Source: Treponema sp. (lineage in GTDB: Bacteria; Spirochaetota; Spirochaetia; Treponematales; Breznakiellaceae). From it: 35,013 bases of DNA. Location: NCBI GenBank assembly GCA_031279975.1, contig JAITHL010000082.1, forward strand, positions 1 to 35,013. The letters run 5' to 3'. Positions 9,088 to 18,568 of this stretch are shown here, piece after piece. Position numbers and translations under genes: made by a program. Under the pieces are notes generated by a model. It saw only the letters and a program-made list of their open reading frames with translations. It did no database searches and had not been told where the DNA came from. Within the stretch, counting starts at the first letter, position 1, and every line of letters starts with the position of its first letter.

Positions 9088-10148
9088 GCGACGGCGCTCT
9101 TTCTCAGGATGAACTTGACGCCCTGTTGTCCGGGGTGGATACTCCAAATACTGCTTCCGAGGCGCGGCCTGCGGGGGATCTACAGGCGCTTGAGGATTTT
9201 CTCGCCTCAACGGTGGAATCCCTGTCTTCCAATTTATCCGCCATGACCGGCGCCGCGGCGGTCATGCGGGGGCCCAAGGTGGTTTCCACCAACCGGGATA
9301 CCCTGCTGGAAGCCCTTCCCGATACGATTACCGTTGTTAAGGTTGATTTTAGTTCCGGGTTTCCGGGGGAACACCTGTTCTTGATGGCCGAAGGCACCGC
9401 GAAGCTGATCGCCAGCCTCATGAATAAAGAGGAGAATATAACCCTTGATGAGATGGCCCTGTCGGTTATCGGCGAGGCGGTTTCCCAAATGGCGGGTACC
9501 CAGATAACCGCGTTGACCAATAAAACCGGCAATAAATCGATTGCTTCCGTCTCGCCGGAGGTAACGAATGTAACCAAGGCCGTTGCCGCCCTGCCCGGGG
9601 GGGATTTCTTGGAAGCCACCTACGATCTGAGTTTGGGGGAAGAAGCCCATCAGGTATGGGAGGTATACGGTCCAACCGTTTCCGCCGGCATAGTCCAGGC
9701 ATTAAGCGGCGGAACGGCGGCGGAGGCTAGAGCCAGCGCAAAAACTTCGGGCGGCGTGGCGCCCGGCATGGGAGGGATGCAAGGCATGGGTGGTATGATG
9801 GGCGGCGGTATGCCGGGTATGGGGCAACCCACCAATGTACAATCGGTTCAGTTTCCCGGTCTGTCGCCGCAGGCGGCGCCCCAGGAACAGGGAAATATCG
9901 GTCTTATCATGGACGTATACATGGAAATGACCGTGGAATTGGGCAGGACTAAGAAATTAATTAAAGAAATTCTGGGTATGGGGGAGGGGACTATTATCGA
10001 ATTGGATAAACTGGCTGGAGAGCCGGTGGATATATTGGTGAACCATAAACTTATCGCCAAGGGCGAAGTGGTGGTCATTGATGAAAATTTCGGCGTCCGG
10101 GTTACGGAGATCGTTTCCCCCATCGAAAGAATGAGCGATATGGGCTAG
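9084..10148 (+). CDS. fliY: Flagellar motor switch phosphatase/FliN-type protein FliY (CheC-like middle + FliN C-terminus)
   Basis: N-term 'LSQDELDALLSGV', middle CheC-like region, Gly/Met linker 'GMGGMQGMGGMMGGGMPGMG', C-term 'IMDVYMEMTVELGRTKKLIKEILGMGEGTIIELDKLAGEPVDILVN'; ATGA overlap with fliM. Confidence 0.93.
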   Translation: MSDGALSQDELDALLSGVDTPNTASEARPAGDLQALEDFLASTVESLSSNLSAMTGAAAVMRGPKVVSTNRDTLLEALPDTITVVKVDFSSGFPGEHLFLMAEGTAKLIASLMNKEENITLDEMALSVIGEAVSQMAGTQITALTNKTGNKSIASVSPEVTNVTKAVAALPGGDFLEATYDLSLGEEAHQVWEVYGPTVSAGIVQALSGGTAAEARASAKTSGGVAPGMGGMQGMGGMMGGGMPGMGQPTNVQSVQFPGLSPQAAPQEQGNIGLIMDVYMEMTVELGRTKKLIKEILGMGEGTIIELDKLAGEPVDILVNHKLIAKGEVVVIDENFGVRVTEIVSPIERMSDMG

Positions 10149-10218
10149 GAAGCGCCGCGTAAGCGGCAGGGAATTGGCGCTTCCCCCGGTTGCGGGTCTT
10201 CCCGCGGCGGGGAAGCGC
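10148..10218. promoter_or_regulatory. Mutually exclusive hairpins between fliY and fliO
   Basis: GGAAGCGCC (10148-10156), GGCGCTTCCCC (10076-frame: 10176-10186), GGGGAAGCGC (10209-10218). Confidence 0.5.
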
Positions 10219-10295
10219 GAAAAAACAAACGGCCTGCGAGAGGTTCGCGGCAGATCACTGCATAGACGGTTAGTTTGTACTTGGGAGGGGCAACA

Positions 10296-10940
10296 CTGAA
10301 TCGAATTTATACCATTATTATTCTATTAGCCGTTACGGGGATTAGGTTTACCGGGGGGATGGTATTCGCCCAGGAAGCTCCCGCAGGGGAGGCTTTGGGC
10401 CGGGAAGAAACCGGCGGAGCGGTGAGCGGGGAGGCCGGTCTTGTCTTGGAAGAAGGGGCGGACGGGGGAATCCCCCAGGGCGGCATTTCGGTCTTTCGGG
10501 TGATCCAAATGGTTCTGGCCCTTGCCTTGGCCGCCGCCGCCGTATACGGGGTGGTGTACTTTTTGCGCCGGGCGGCCCGGCCCCAGGACCGGCGGAATCC
10601 GCATCTGAAAATTCTCAACGCCGCCCATTTGGGTTCCAACCGTTTTGTGTATATTGTCGCGGTAGGCGACAGGGCCTGGCTCCTGGGCGCGGGCGAAGGG
10701 GGCATAGCCCCGATAGCCGAGATCGCCGACCGGGAGCTCATCGACGCGATGCTCTTGGATGATTCCCGCCGGGGGGCCGAAACCGGGGGCTTTTTGGATT
10801 TCAGAACCCTGTTCAGGCGGTTCAGCGGCGGCGGCCCGTCCGGGAACCGCGATTCCCCGAATAGGGGCCCTTCTGTTGAGGACGCCGCTTTTTCGGCGGA
10901 TAATCTGCGGAAAAACCGGGAACGGATTAGGAGGTTGTAG
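10296..10940 (+). CDS. fliO: Flagellar biosynthetic protein FliO/FliZ
   Basis: Signal-peptide-like N-terminus 'NRIYTIIILLAVTGIRFTGGMVFAQE', TM 'MVLALALAAAAVYGVVYFLRRA', then 'LGSNRFVYIVAVGDRAWLLGAGEGGIAPIAEI'; precedes fliP. Likely CTG start after GGGAGGGG (ORF track start 10275). Confidence 0.8.
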   Translation: MNRIYTIIILLAVTGIRFTGGMVFAQEAPAGEALGREETGGAVSGEAGLVLEEGADGGIPQGGISVFRVIQMVLALALAAAAVYGVVYFLRRAARPQDRRNPHLKILNAAHLGSNRFVYIVAVGDRAWLLGAGEGGIAPIAEIADRELIDAMLLDDSRRGAETGGFLDFRTLFRRFSGGGPSGNRDSPNRGPSVEDAAFSADNLRKNRERIRRL

Positions 10941-10942
10941 CG

Positions 10943-11770
10943 ATGAACCGCGCCGGCCCGCTGGTAATCGGGATAGTAACCCTTGCGAGTTTCCTCATCC
11001 CCGTTGCCCCCCTTGCGGCCCAGAACGGCCCCTTCCCCTCTGGAGCCTCCCAGGGAACCATGGGCATCCCCCGGCCCCCCTCGGATCCCGTGGTGCCCTT
11101 TATTGATTTAACCATTCGGAACCCCGAATCGGGCCGGGAAGTCGCCTTTTCCCTCAGGCTCCTCCTCCTGATTACGATACTCTCCCTGGCCCCGGGCTTT
11201 ATCATACTGACCACCAGTTTTCTGCGGATCGCCATTGTCTTTGATTTTATTAAGCGGGCCTTGTCCCTCCAGCAGGTTCCGCCCAACCAGGTCATCATGG
11301 GCATATCCCTCTTTTTAACCGTCTTTATTATGTGGCCGACCTTTGAGACCGTGTATGATAAGGCCCTTAAGCCCCTGGCCGACGGGAATATATCGGTGGC
11401 CGGGGCGTACCGGGAGGCGGAAACCCCGCTGCGGCTCTTCATGTACCGCCAAATGGCGGGGAAGCCCGGCACTATCCGGCTTTTTATGGCCATGCGGGGC
11501 CTTGATAAGCCGAATACCCTGGCGGATGTGCCGACCTATGTGCTGATCCCCGCGTTTATTCTGAATGAGCTTACCGTGGCTTTTAAAATAGGCATTTTGC
11601 TTTTTATTCCCTTTATCATTATTGACATGGTGGTGGCCAGCGCCCTCATGTCTATGGGTATGATTATGCTGCCCCCGATTATGATTTCCATGCCCTTTAA
11701 ACTCATTCTCTTTATTCTGGTTGACGGGTGGGGGCTTTTAACGGATCAGCTGGTTCGTTCCTTTGTATAG
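10943..11770 (+). CDS. fliP: Flagellar export protein FliP
   Basis: 'LLLLITILSLAPGFIILTTSFLRIAIVFDFIKRALSLQQVPPNQVIMGISLFLTVFIMWP'. Confidence 0.97.
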   Translation: MNRAGPLVIGIVTLASFLIPVAPLAAQNGPFPSGASQGTMGIPRPPSDPVVPFIDLTIRNPESGREVAFSLRLLLLITILSLAPGFIILTTSFLRIAIVFDFIKRALSLQQVPPNQVIMGISLFLTVFIMWPTFETVYDKALKPLADGNISVAGAYREAETPLRLFMYRQMAGKPGTIRLFMAMRGLDKPNTLADVPTYVLIPAFILNELTVAFKIGILLFIPFIIIDMVVASALMSMGMIMLPPIMISMPFKLILFILVDGWGLLTDQLVRSFV

Positions 11771-11780
11771 GAGCCGGGAA

Positions 11781-11860
11781 ACGTTGCTGAACGTCAAGGC
11801 GGGCAGCGCTTCCCTTGGGAAGCGCTGAATAATTCAATCGGGATTGCGGACCTAAGGTCC
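11781..11860. repeat. Intergenic hairpin cluster fliP-fliQ
   Basis: ACGTT-GCTG-AACGT (11781-11794); CAGCGCTTCCC-TT-GGGAAGCGCTG (11804-11827); GGACCT-A-AGGTCC (11848-11860). Confidence 0.8.
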
Positions 11861-11922
11861 CGAAGTCCATTTAATCAGCGTTGCCGAGGGGAGGGCAGGT
11901 TGGGTCCCCTAGGAGGTGTAGG

Positions 11923-12192
11923 ATGAGTATTGGCGAGATTACGGCGCTGCTCCGGGGGGGCATACTGGAGGTTCTGTTTTTAGCCGCGCCCTTACTGCTT
12001 TCCGCCCTCCTGGTGGGGCTTATTGTGGCTATATTTCAAGCCACCACCTCGATCCAGGAGCAGACCTTGACCTTTGTGCCGAAAATTATCGCCATATTGC
12101 TGGTGTTGGGATTCCTGGGGGGATGGATGTTCACCTCCCTGGGGGATTATACGGTGCAGCTTTTTAAAATGATCCCCCGCATGGCCCGGTGA
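11923..12192 (+). CDS. fliQ: Flagellar export protein FliQ
   Basis: 89 aa 'MSIGEITALLRGGILEVLFLAAPLLLSALLVGLIVAIFQATTSIQEQTLTFVPKIIAIL'; SD AGGAGG before ATG 11923. Confidence 0.96.
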   Translation: MSIGEITALLRGGILEVLFLAAPLLLSALLVGLIVAIFQATTSIQEQTLTFVPKIIAILLVLGFLGGWMFTSLGDYTVQLFKMIPRMAR

Positions 12193-12235
12193 CCGGGCGG
12201 GGATGCGGTTATGCTGGGGGCGGGGAGGATGATGC

Positions 12236-13057
12236 GTGGAAACTGAGGCGGTCCGGGAGATACTTGCCGCGGCGCCTGTTTTTCTCTTGCTTGCGGTCCG
12301 GGCCTTGGGCATGATCGAAACCGCCCCGCTCCTCTCCTCTGAAGCGGTTCCCCAGACGGCAAAAATCGCCTTGGCGGGCTTCGCGGCCTATACGGCCTTT
12401 CCCACCGCCCTCGGCGCCTTCCCCCCCCTGGACGAGGCTTCCCTGTTCAACGTTCATTTTCTCTTGCTGATTATCGGCGAGGGGGTTATCGGCGTTATCA
12501 CCGGCTTTTTTATGAGCCTGGTGTTTGCCGCTTTTTCCACCGCCGGCCAGTTCTTTTCCCTGCAAATGGGTTTTGGTGCGTCAGAAACCTATGATCCCCT
12601 TTCCCAGGTGGAAAACCCCTTGATGGGCCAGTACCTGAACCTGGTGGCCATGCTGGTATTCCTGTCCATCGGGGGGTTACAGGAGCTGTTCTTGGGAGGC
12701 TTTTGGCGGTCCGCCCAATCGTTGAACATCCTTTCCCTGGTGGCGGGGCGGGAAGCCCTGGGGAAGATGCTGTTTTCCGGCCTGGGAAGGCTCTTTCTGG
12801 ACGCCATTATCATTGCCATGCCCATATTGGCGACCCTGTTCCTGACCTCCCTGTCCACCGGCCTGATTTCCAAGGCGGCGCCCCAGATCAATCTCCTGTC
12901 CGAAGGGTTTCCCATATCAATTACGGTGGCCTTTATCCTCATCGCCGTTACCATGCCCTTTATGATCCAGGCGTTTATGCGGGTCATCGAGGCGGGCTTT
13001 CAGTCCTTTGCCGCCCTCTATACGCGGATCGGCGCGCAAATCGGGGCGCCCCCGTGA
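12236..13057 (+). CDS. fliR: Flagellar export protein FliR
   Basis: Multi-TM, 'FSTAGQFFSLQMGFGASETYDPLSQVENPLMGQYLNLVAMLVFLSIGG'. Confidence 0.95.
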   Translation: METEAVREILAAAPVFLLLAVRALGMIETAPLLSSEAVPQTAKIALAGFAAYTAFPTALGAFPPLDEASLFNVHFLLLIIGEGVIGVITGFFMSLVFAAFSTAGQFFSLQMGFGASETYDPLSQVENPLMGQYLNLVAMLVFLSIGGLQELFLGGFWRSAQSLNILSLVAGREALGKMLFSGLGRLFLDAIIIAMPILATLFLTSLSTGLISKAAPQINLLSEGFPISITVAFILIAVTMPFMIQAFMRVIEAGFQSFAALYTRIGAQIGAPP

Positions 13058-14238
13058 TCCCCGGTTCCGCGGGGCCCGGTTTGCGCCCTGAACTATTCGA
13101 CGCCCCCTACCGTAACGCCCTTGCCATGGACCTCCAGTGGTTTGCCGCGGAGGATGAGGGGCGTACCGAGGATCCCTCGGAGTATAAGATACAGAAGGCC
13201 CGGGAAGAAGGGCGGGTGGCGAAGAGCCAGGAACTGATAGGCGCCCTGGTGCTCCTGCTCCCCGCGCTGGCCGTCCTGTTCTTGGCCCCCTATCTCCTGC
13301 GGACCTGCGTGGAAATGCTCCGGTTCTTTTTTACCCGGGTTACGGAGCTTGACCCGGTGAAGGACCGGAAGATATTTGGGATACTGGTGGGGTATTTTAT
13401 CCGCCTGGGCCTTCCCATCGCGGGGGTGTCCATGGTTGCGGCGGTTTTTGCCAATGTGGTCCAAACCGGGTTCCTCTTTACCGTTAAACCCCTGATCCCC
13501 AACTTCTCCCGGATCGTCCCCCGGTTTGGGCAGTACTTTCAGCGCACCCTGTTTTCCCTGGACGGGCTGTTCAATTTCGCCAAATCTCTGGTAAAAATGG
13601 CCGTCATCGGCGGGACGGCCTTTTTCTGCATCCGGTCGAAGTTCGAGCGGCTGGTGAATCTGCAAACCATGTCTCTTTGGCAGGGGGTGTCCCTGACCGG
13701 CTCCCTGGCGGCAAGCATGTTGATCATCTGCGCCCTGTTGCTTATCCTCCTTTCCATTCCAGATTACCTGTTCCAGCGCTGGCGCTACCGGGAATCCCTC
13801 AAGATGAGCAAGGAGGAAGTGAAGGAAGAGCGGAAGATGTATGAGGGGGACCCCCAGATACGGGCGCGGCTCCGGCAGCGGATGCGGGAGATCATGACCC
13901 GGAATATGATAGCCAATGTGCCCAAGGCGGACGTGCTCATTACCAACCCGACCCATTACGCGGTGGCCTTGGAATACCGCGCGGAAACCATGCGGGCGCC
14001 CCGGATAAGCGCTAAAGGGGCGGACGCGATGGCCTTCCGGCTCCGCCGTATCGCCGAAGAGCACGGGGTTCCCTGGGTGGAAAACCGGCCCCTGGCCCGG
14101 GCCCTGTACGCGGAAACCGAGGTGGGGGACGAAGTCCCCATGGCCTATTGGAGCGCGGTGGCCGCTGTCTTGAGCAAGGTAATGAAGATCAACGAGGAAC
14201 GCCGGAACGCGGCGGCCCGGATGGAAGCCGGGGGATAG
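13054..14238 (+). CDS. flhB: Flagellar export protein FlhB
   Basis: 'MDLQWFAAEDEGRTEDPSEYKIQKAREEGRVAKSQEL', autocleavage motif NPTH ('VLITNPTHYAVALEY'); start at GTG 13054 (GTGA overlap with fliR) or ATG 13126; ORF track extension to 12703 is spurious. Confidence 0.95.
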   Translation: MIPGSAGPGLRPELFDAPYRNALAMDLQWFAAEDEGRTEDPSEYKIQKAREEGRVAKSQELIGALVLLLPALAVLFLAPYLLRTCVEMLRFFFTRVTELDPVKDRKIFGILVGYFIRLGLPIAGVSMVAAVFANVVQTGFLFTVKPLIPNFSRIVPRFGQYFQRTLFSLDGLFNFAKSLVKMAVIGGTAFFCIRSKFERLVNLQTMSLWQGVSLTGSLAASMLIICALLLILLSIPDYLFQRWRYRESLKMSKEEVKEERKMYEGDPQIRARLRQRMREIMTRNMIANVPKADVLITNPTHYAVALEYRAETMRAPRISAKGADAMAFRLRRIAEEHGVPWVENRPLARALYAETEVGDEVPMAYWSAVAAVLSKVMKINEERRNAAARMEAGG

Positions 14239-14249
14239 GAGTATAAGGT

Positions 14250-16352
14250 ATGGCGGATATTGCCCAATCAAACCGGATGAACAACCTATTTGGAAACCGG
14301 CGGGATATTTTTCTCGCCGCCGCGGTGGTGGCGGTGGTGATCATGCTGATTGTCCCCCTGCCCACGGTGCTGCTGGACGCCTTCATGGCCCTCAATGTGG
14401 TCCTTTCGCTCCTTATCCTCCTCATCGTCCTGTACACCAGGAAGCCCACCGATTTCAGCGTTTTTCCCACGCTCCTCTTGGTGGTTACGGTGTTCGGCCT
14501 GGCTCTGAATGTTTCATCCACCCGGCTCATCCTAACCCAGGGGGCGCGGTTTAACGGGCGGATGATCCGGGCCTTTGCCACCTTTGTGGTCGGTTCCGGG
14601 GGGACCGACGGGCTGGTGGTGGGGTTCATCATCTTTATCGTGATCATCGCGGTGCAGGCCATCGTGATAACCAAGGGGGCCACCCGCATTGCCGAGGTTG
14701 CCGCCCGCTTTGCCTTGGACGCCATGCCGGGCAAACAGATGGCGGTGGAAGCGGAGTACAATTCCGGGGCCATTACCGAAGAAGAAGCCCAGAAACGGAA
14801 GAACGATCTCCAGCGGGAGGTGGATTTTTACGGGGCCATGGACGGTTCCAGTAAATTCGTTTCCGGGAACGTAAAGGTCGGCATTTTGATCACCGTGGTG
14901 AATATCCTGGGGGGCGTCATCATCGGCATGGTCTTACGGGGGGAACAATTCTCCGCCGCGGCGCTGACCTATATCAGTTTTTCCATCGGCGACGGGCTCC
15001 TGTCCCAATTTCCCGCCCTCCTGGTTTCCACCGCCACGGGCATCATCGTTACCCGCTCGGTCTCCAACGGAACCTTCTCGGATGATGTAAGCGCCCAGTT
15101 TGCCAAGGATGAGCGGGTGTTCTGGATCGGCGCCCTGGTGCTGGGGGGCTTTGCCCTGCTTCCGGGCTTCCCCTGGTATGTGCTCATCCCCCTGGCCCTG
15201 CTCCTGGCTTTCACAGCCTTCCGCATCGGGCGGGACAAGAAGGCCAAAGCGGAGTTTGCCGAGACCCAGGCGGCGAAAACCGCGGACGCCAAAAAGTCCA
15301 AGGGGGAAAGCGGCGATATACCGCCCATAGAGCCCCTGGACCCCCTGTCCCTGGAGCTGGGGTACGGCCTTATCCCCCTGGTGGATAAGGACAAGGGGGC
15401 GGAACTGCTGGATCGTATCCAGCGGATACGCCGGGAATCGGCCCTGGACTTGGGGCTGGTCATACCGCGGATACGGATTATTGATAATATGCGCCTTGAA
15501 CCTTCGGAGTATTGTTTTAAAATCAAAGGGGTTGATATGGGCCGGGGTAAGATACGCATGGGGTACTACCTCTGTATTAATCCCGGGGGGGTGCAGGAGG
15601 AGCTTTCCGGGGAAAAAACCAAGGACCCCGCCTTCGGCCTTCCCGCCCTGTGGGTAAACGAAGACCGGCGGGATGAGGCGGAACGGGCCGGGTATACGGT
15701 GGTTGATCCCCCGTCTATTATCGCCACCCATTTAACGGAGATCATTAAGCACTACGCGCCGGAAATTCTGGGGCGGCAGGAAACCCAGAAGGCGCTGGAA
15801 AACCTCAAGAAGGATTATCCCGCGGTGGTGGAGGAAACTCAGAAGCATCTGAGTTTGGGCGAAATCCAGAAGGTGCTCCAGGCGCTGTTGCGGGAACGGG
15901 TGTCCATCCGCAATATGGTGGCTATCCTGGAAGCCCTGGCGGACTTCGGCCCCGTTACCCGGGATACGTCCTTCCTCGCCGAAAAAGCCCGGCAAGCCCT
16001 GGGCCGGCAGATATGTTTGCAGTATGCGGACGACGACCGGGTCCTGCGGGTTTTGACCTTGGAACAGTCCCTGGAACAGAAGATCATCGACAGCCGGCTG
16101 GAGACAGCCTCCGGGGTTATCGCCGCCTTGGACCCCCCGCTCCAGCGGACGTGGATCAAGGCCCTGTCCCGTTCGGCGGCCGCGGTGCATGAACAGGGGT
16201 GGATACCGGTTATTCTCTGTTCTGAACAGGCCCGCGCCCTGGTAAAAACGTCCTGCGAACGGGAATTGCCGGATCAGGCGGTGCTTTCGGTGCCGGAAAT
16301 CGTGCCGGATATTACGGTTGAAGCGATTGGGGAAATACGGCTTGATAAATAA
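14250..16352 (+). CDS. flhA: Flagellar export protein FlhA
   Basis: 700 aa, 'LPTVLLDAFMALNVVLSLLILLIVLYTRKPTDFSVFPTLLLVVTVFGLALNVSSTRLIL' and FHIPEP-type sequence 'ARFALDAMPGKQMAVEAEYNSGAITEEEAQKRKNDLQREVDFYGAMDGSSKFVSGN'. Confidence 0.98.
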   Translation: MADIAQSNRMNNLFGNRRDIFLAAAVVAVVIMLIVPLPTVLLDAFMALNVVLSLLILLIVLYTRKPTDFSVFPTLLLVVTVFGLALNVSSTRLILTQGARFNGRMIRAFATFVVGSGGTDGLVVGFIIFIVIIAVQAIVITKGATRIAEVAARFALDAMPGKQMAVEAEYNSGAITEEEAQKRKNDLQREVDFYGAMDGSSKFVSGNVKVGILITVVNILGGVIIGMVLRGEQFSAAALTYISFSIGDGLLSQFPALLVSTATGIIVTRSVSNGTFSDDVSAQFAKDERVFWIGALVLGGFALLPGFPWYVLIPLALLLAFTAFRIGRDKKAKAEFAETQAAKTADAKKSKGESGDIPPIEPLDPLSLELGYGLIPLVDKDKGAELLDRIQRIRRESALDLGLVIPRIRIIDNMRLEPSEYCFKIKGVDMGRGKIRMGYYLCINPGGVQEELSGEKTKDPAFGLPALWVNEDRRDEAERAGYTVVDPPSIIATHLTEIIKHYAPEILGRQETQKALENLKKDYPAVVEETQKHLSLGEIQKVLQALLRERVSIRNMVAILEALADFGPVTRDTSFLAEKARQALGRQICLQYADDDRVLRVLTLEQSLEQKIIDSRLETASGVIAALDPPLQRTWIKALSRSAAAVHEQGWIPVILCSEQARALVKTSCERELPDQAVLSVPEIVPDITVEAIGEIRLDK

Positions 16353-16353
16353 C

Positions 16354-16383
16354 GTTGCCCGGAAATTGAAGTTTCCGGACAAC
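16354..16383. repeat. Intergenic hairpin flhA-flhF
   Basis: GTTGCCCGGAAA-TTGAAG-TTTCCGGACAAC, 11/12 bp paired. Confidence 0.75.
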
Positions 16384-16417
16384 CCTAATAAACAGGCCCG
16401 CAGGAGCGTATATACAA

Positions 16418-17677
16418 ATGGAGTATTTTAAGGAACAAGCCTATACCGCTTCCGAATGTATAAAAAAGATACGGGAAAAGTATGGGGAGGGCTATACGAT
16501 CCTGATACAAAACTCGATACGCCTGGGGGGGATATTCGGCCTTTTTTCCCGGGAAGGGATAGAAATGCAGGGCTACGTAACCGGCGCGGCCCGGTATGCT
16601 CCTCCCCCCCCGGCGGCAAGCCGGCCCTTGGACCCGGAGGCGGATAAGAAACGGATGGAGGAGGAAAAAAAGAAAATACTTGCCCAGGCCGGCAAAACCG
16701 ATCCGGCGATGATTAGCCTCTTGCGCGAGGTCCGCGCCGATGTCCGCGTCTTGAAAGATAAACTGGAAACCGGCGGCCAGTCCGGCGGCCAGCCGGCGCG
16801 ATCCGCCCCGGGGGATCATCAAACAATAGTTGCCATAGGGGAGCTCCTCAGCCGGAACGATTTTACCCCCGAATACCGCGCGGCCATACTCAGCCGGATG
16901 CGGAAAGAATTCTCCCTGGAAACCTTGGAACACTATGACTCCGTGCAGGATGCGGTTTTGGAATGGATAGGGGGGAGCGTCAAGCTCTATAAGGACGCGG
17001 AATACCATAAACTTCCCCGGATCATGGTTTTGGTAGGCCCCACGGGGGTGGGCAAGACCACCACCATCGCCAAATTGGCCGCCCTTTTCGGCCCCGCCAG
17101 CAAGACCCCCTGTTCGGTGCATCTGATCACCATTGATAATTACCGTATCGGGGCGGAACAGCAGATAGAAAAATACGGCGATATTATGCAAATCCCCGTT
17201 TCCAGCGTAAAGAGCTATAATGAACTCAAGGAAACTATTGATATGAACGCGGAACAGGCGGATATGATCCTCATCGATACCATCGGGAAGAGCCCCCGGG
17301 CTTCCAGCGAACTGGGGGAGATGAAGCAGCTGCTTGACGCCTGCGGCGGCTCGGCGGAATACCACCTTGCGCTCATGGCGGCCACCAAATCCAGCGATAT
17401 TACCGAGATACTCCAGCAATTTGAGCCCTTCGGCTACCGTTCGGTCATTATTACCAAAATAGATGAAACCATGCGCATCGGCAATGTGATCAGCGTCTTA
17501 GCGGAGCGGGGGAAGGCCGTTTCCTATATTACCACCGGCCAGGTGGTGCCCCGGGACATTCAAAAAGCGGATGTGATGCGTTTTTTAATTAATCTGGATG
17601 GTTTTAAAATTAACCGGAAAAAATTTGAAACCCTATTTCCCAGCGGCGAATCTGAAAACATTCAATGGAGACCATGA
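16418..17677 (+). CDS. flhF: Flagellar SRP-type GTPase FlhF
   Basis: '[21 protein letters not shown]', '[26 protein letters not shown]', 'LIDTIGKSP'. Confidence 0.96.
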   Translation: MEYFKEQAYTASECIKKIREKYGEGYTILIQNSIRLGGIFGLFSREGIEMQGYVTGAARYAPPPPAASRPLDPEADKKRMEEEKKKILAQAGKTDPAMISLLREVRADVRVLKDKLETGGQSGGQPARSAPGDHQTIVAIGELLSRNDFTPEYRAAILSRMRKEFSLETLEHYDSVQDAVLEWIGGSVKLYKDAEYHKLPRIMVLVGPTGVGKTTTIAKLAALFGPASKTPCSVHLITIDNYRIGAEQQIEKYGDIMQIPVSSVKSYNELKETIDMNAEQADMILIDTIGKSPRASSELGEMKQLLDACGGSAEYHLALMAATKSSDITEILQQFEPFGYRSVIITKIDETMRIGNVISVLAERGKAVSYITTGQVVPRDIQKADVMRFLINLDGFKINRKKFETLFPSGESENIQWRP

Positions 17678-18567
17678 TGGAAGATCAAGCGGAAATATTG
17701 CGGGAGATGATGCAAAAAAAAAATCCGGCGGATAAGCCGCCGGTAAAACCCCAGGAAGCGAAGAAGACCCGGATCATTACGGTAACCAGCGGCAAGGGCG
17801 GGGTGGGCAAAACCAACATTTCCGTGAATATGGCCCTTGCCTATGCCCGGCTGGGGAGGAAAGTGGTGGTCATGGACGCGGACCTGGGCCTTGCCAATGT
17901 GAACGTCATGCTCAATATGATCCCGAAATTCAACCTCTATCATGTGATCCGCAATCAGAAGACCATGCGGGAAATTATGGTGGAAACCGAGTACGGCATT
18001 TCCATAGTCGCCGGGGCCTCGGGTTTTTCCAAAATAGCGAACCTTTCCGAAGCGGAGCGGCAGAATTTTATCCACGAACTGGACACCCTTTCCAACGCGG
18101 ACATCATCATCATCGACACCAGCGCCGGGGTCTCCAGCAACGTCATGGACTTTATCGCCGCGGCGGACGACGCGGTTATTGTAACCACCCCGGAGCCTAC
18201 CGCCATAACCGACGCCTACGGCATTATCAAGATCATCGCCACGGAAATTGACAACCTGAATATGGGCCTGAAATTGGTGGTCAACCGGGTTAAGTCCGTA
18301 ACAGAGGCGAAAAAGGTCGCGGACCGGATGACCAGCATCGCGGGGCAGTTCCTCAACCTGAAGGTTGATTATCTTGGGTTCATTTATGACGACGCCATGG
18401 TTTCCCAAGCGGTGCTCCGTCAGCGCCCCTTTATGGTGATCGATCCTAAGTGTAAGGCTTCAATATGCATCCAGCATATCGTCGGGCGGATGGAACGGAA
18501 TAATCTCCAGGATAACGCGGGGCTGGGCAGGATGATTAAACGGCTTTTTGGCCGAAACTATGAATAG
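17674..18567 (+). CDS. flhG: MinD/ParA-like ATPase FlhG (FleN/YlxH)
   Basis: '[46 protein letters not shown]'; ATGA overlap with flhF (alternative start 17665). Confidence 0.94.
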   Translation: MMEDQAEILREMMQKKNPADKPPVKPQEAKKTRIITVTSGKGGVGKTNISVNMALAYARLGRKVVVMDADLGLANVNVMLNMIPKFNLYHVIRNQKTMREIMVETEYGISIVAGASGFSKIANLSEAERQNFIHELDTLSNADIIIIDTSAGVSSNVMDFIAAADDAVIVTTPEPTAITDAYGIIKIIATEIDNLNMGLKLVVNRVKSVTEAKKVADRMTSIAGQFLNLKVDYLGFIYDDAMVSQAVLRQRPFMVIDPKCKASICIQHIVGRMERNNLQDNAGLGRMIKRLFGRNYE

Positions 18568-18568
18568 G

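Noticed and set aside
12703-13053. N-terminal extension of the flhB ORF in the ORF track
   Set aside because: It overlaps fliR out of frame; FlhB homology begins at about 13126 and GTG 13054 overlaps the fliR stop in the usual way.
13093-14271. 392-aa minus-strand ORF opposite flhB
   Set aside because: Shadow ORF in GC-rich DNA opposite a clear flhB; His/Gly/Pro/Arg-rich composition and no recognisable family.
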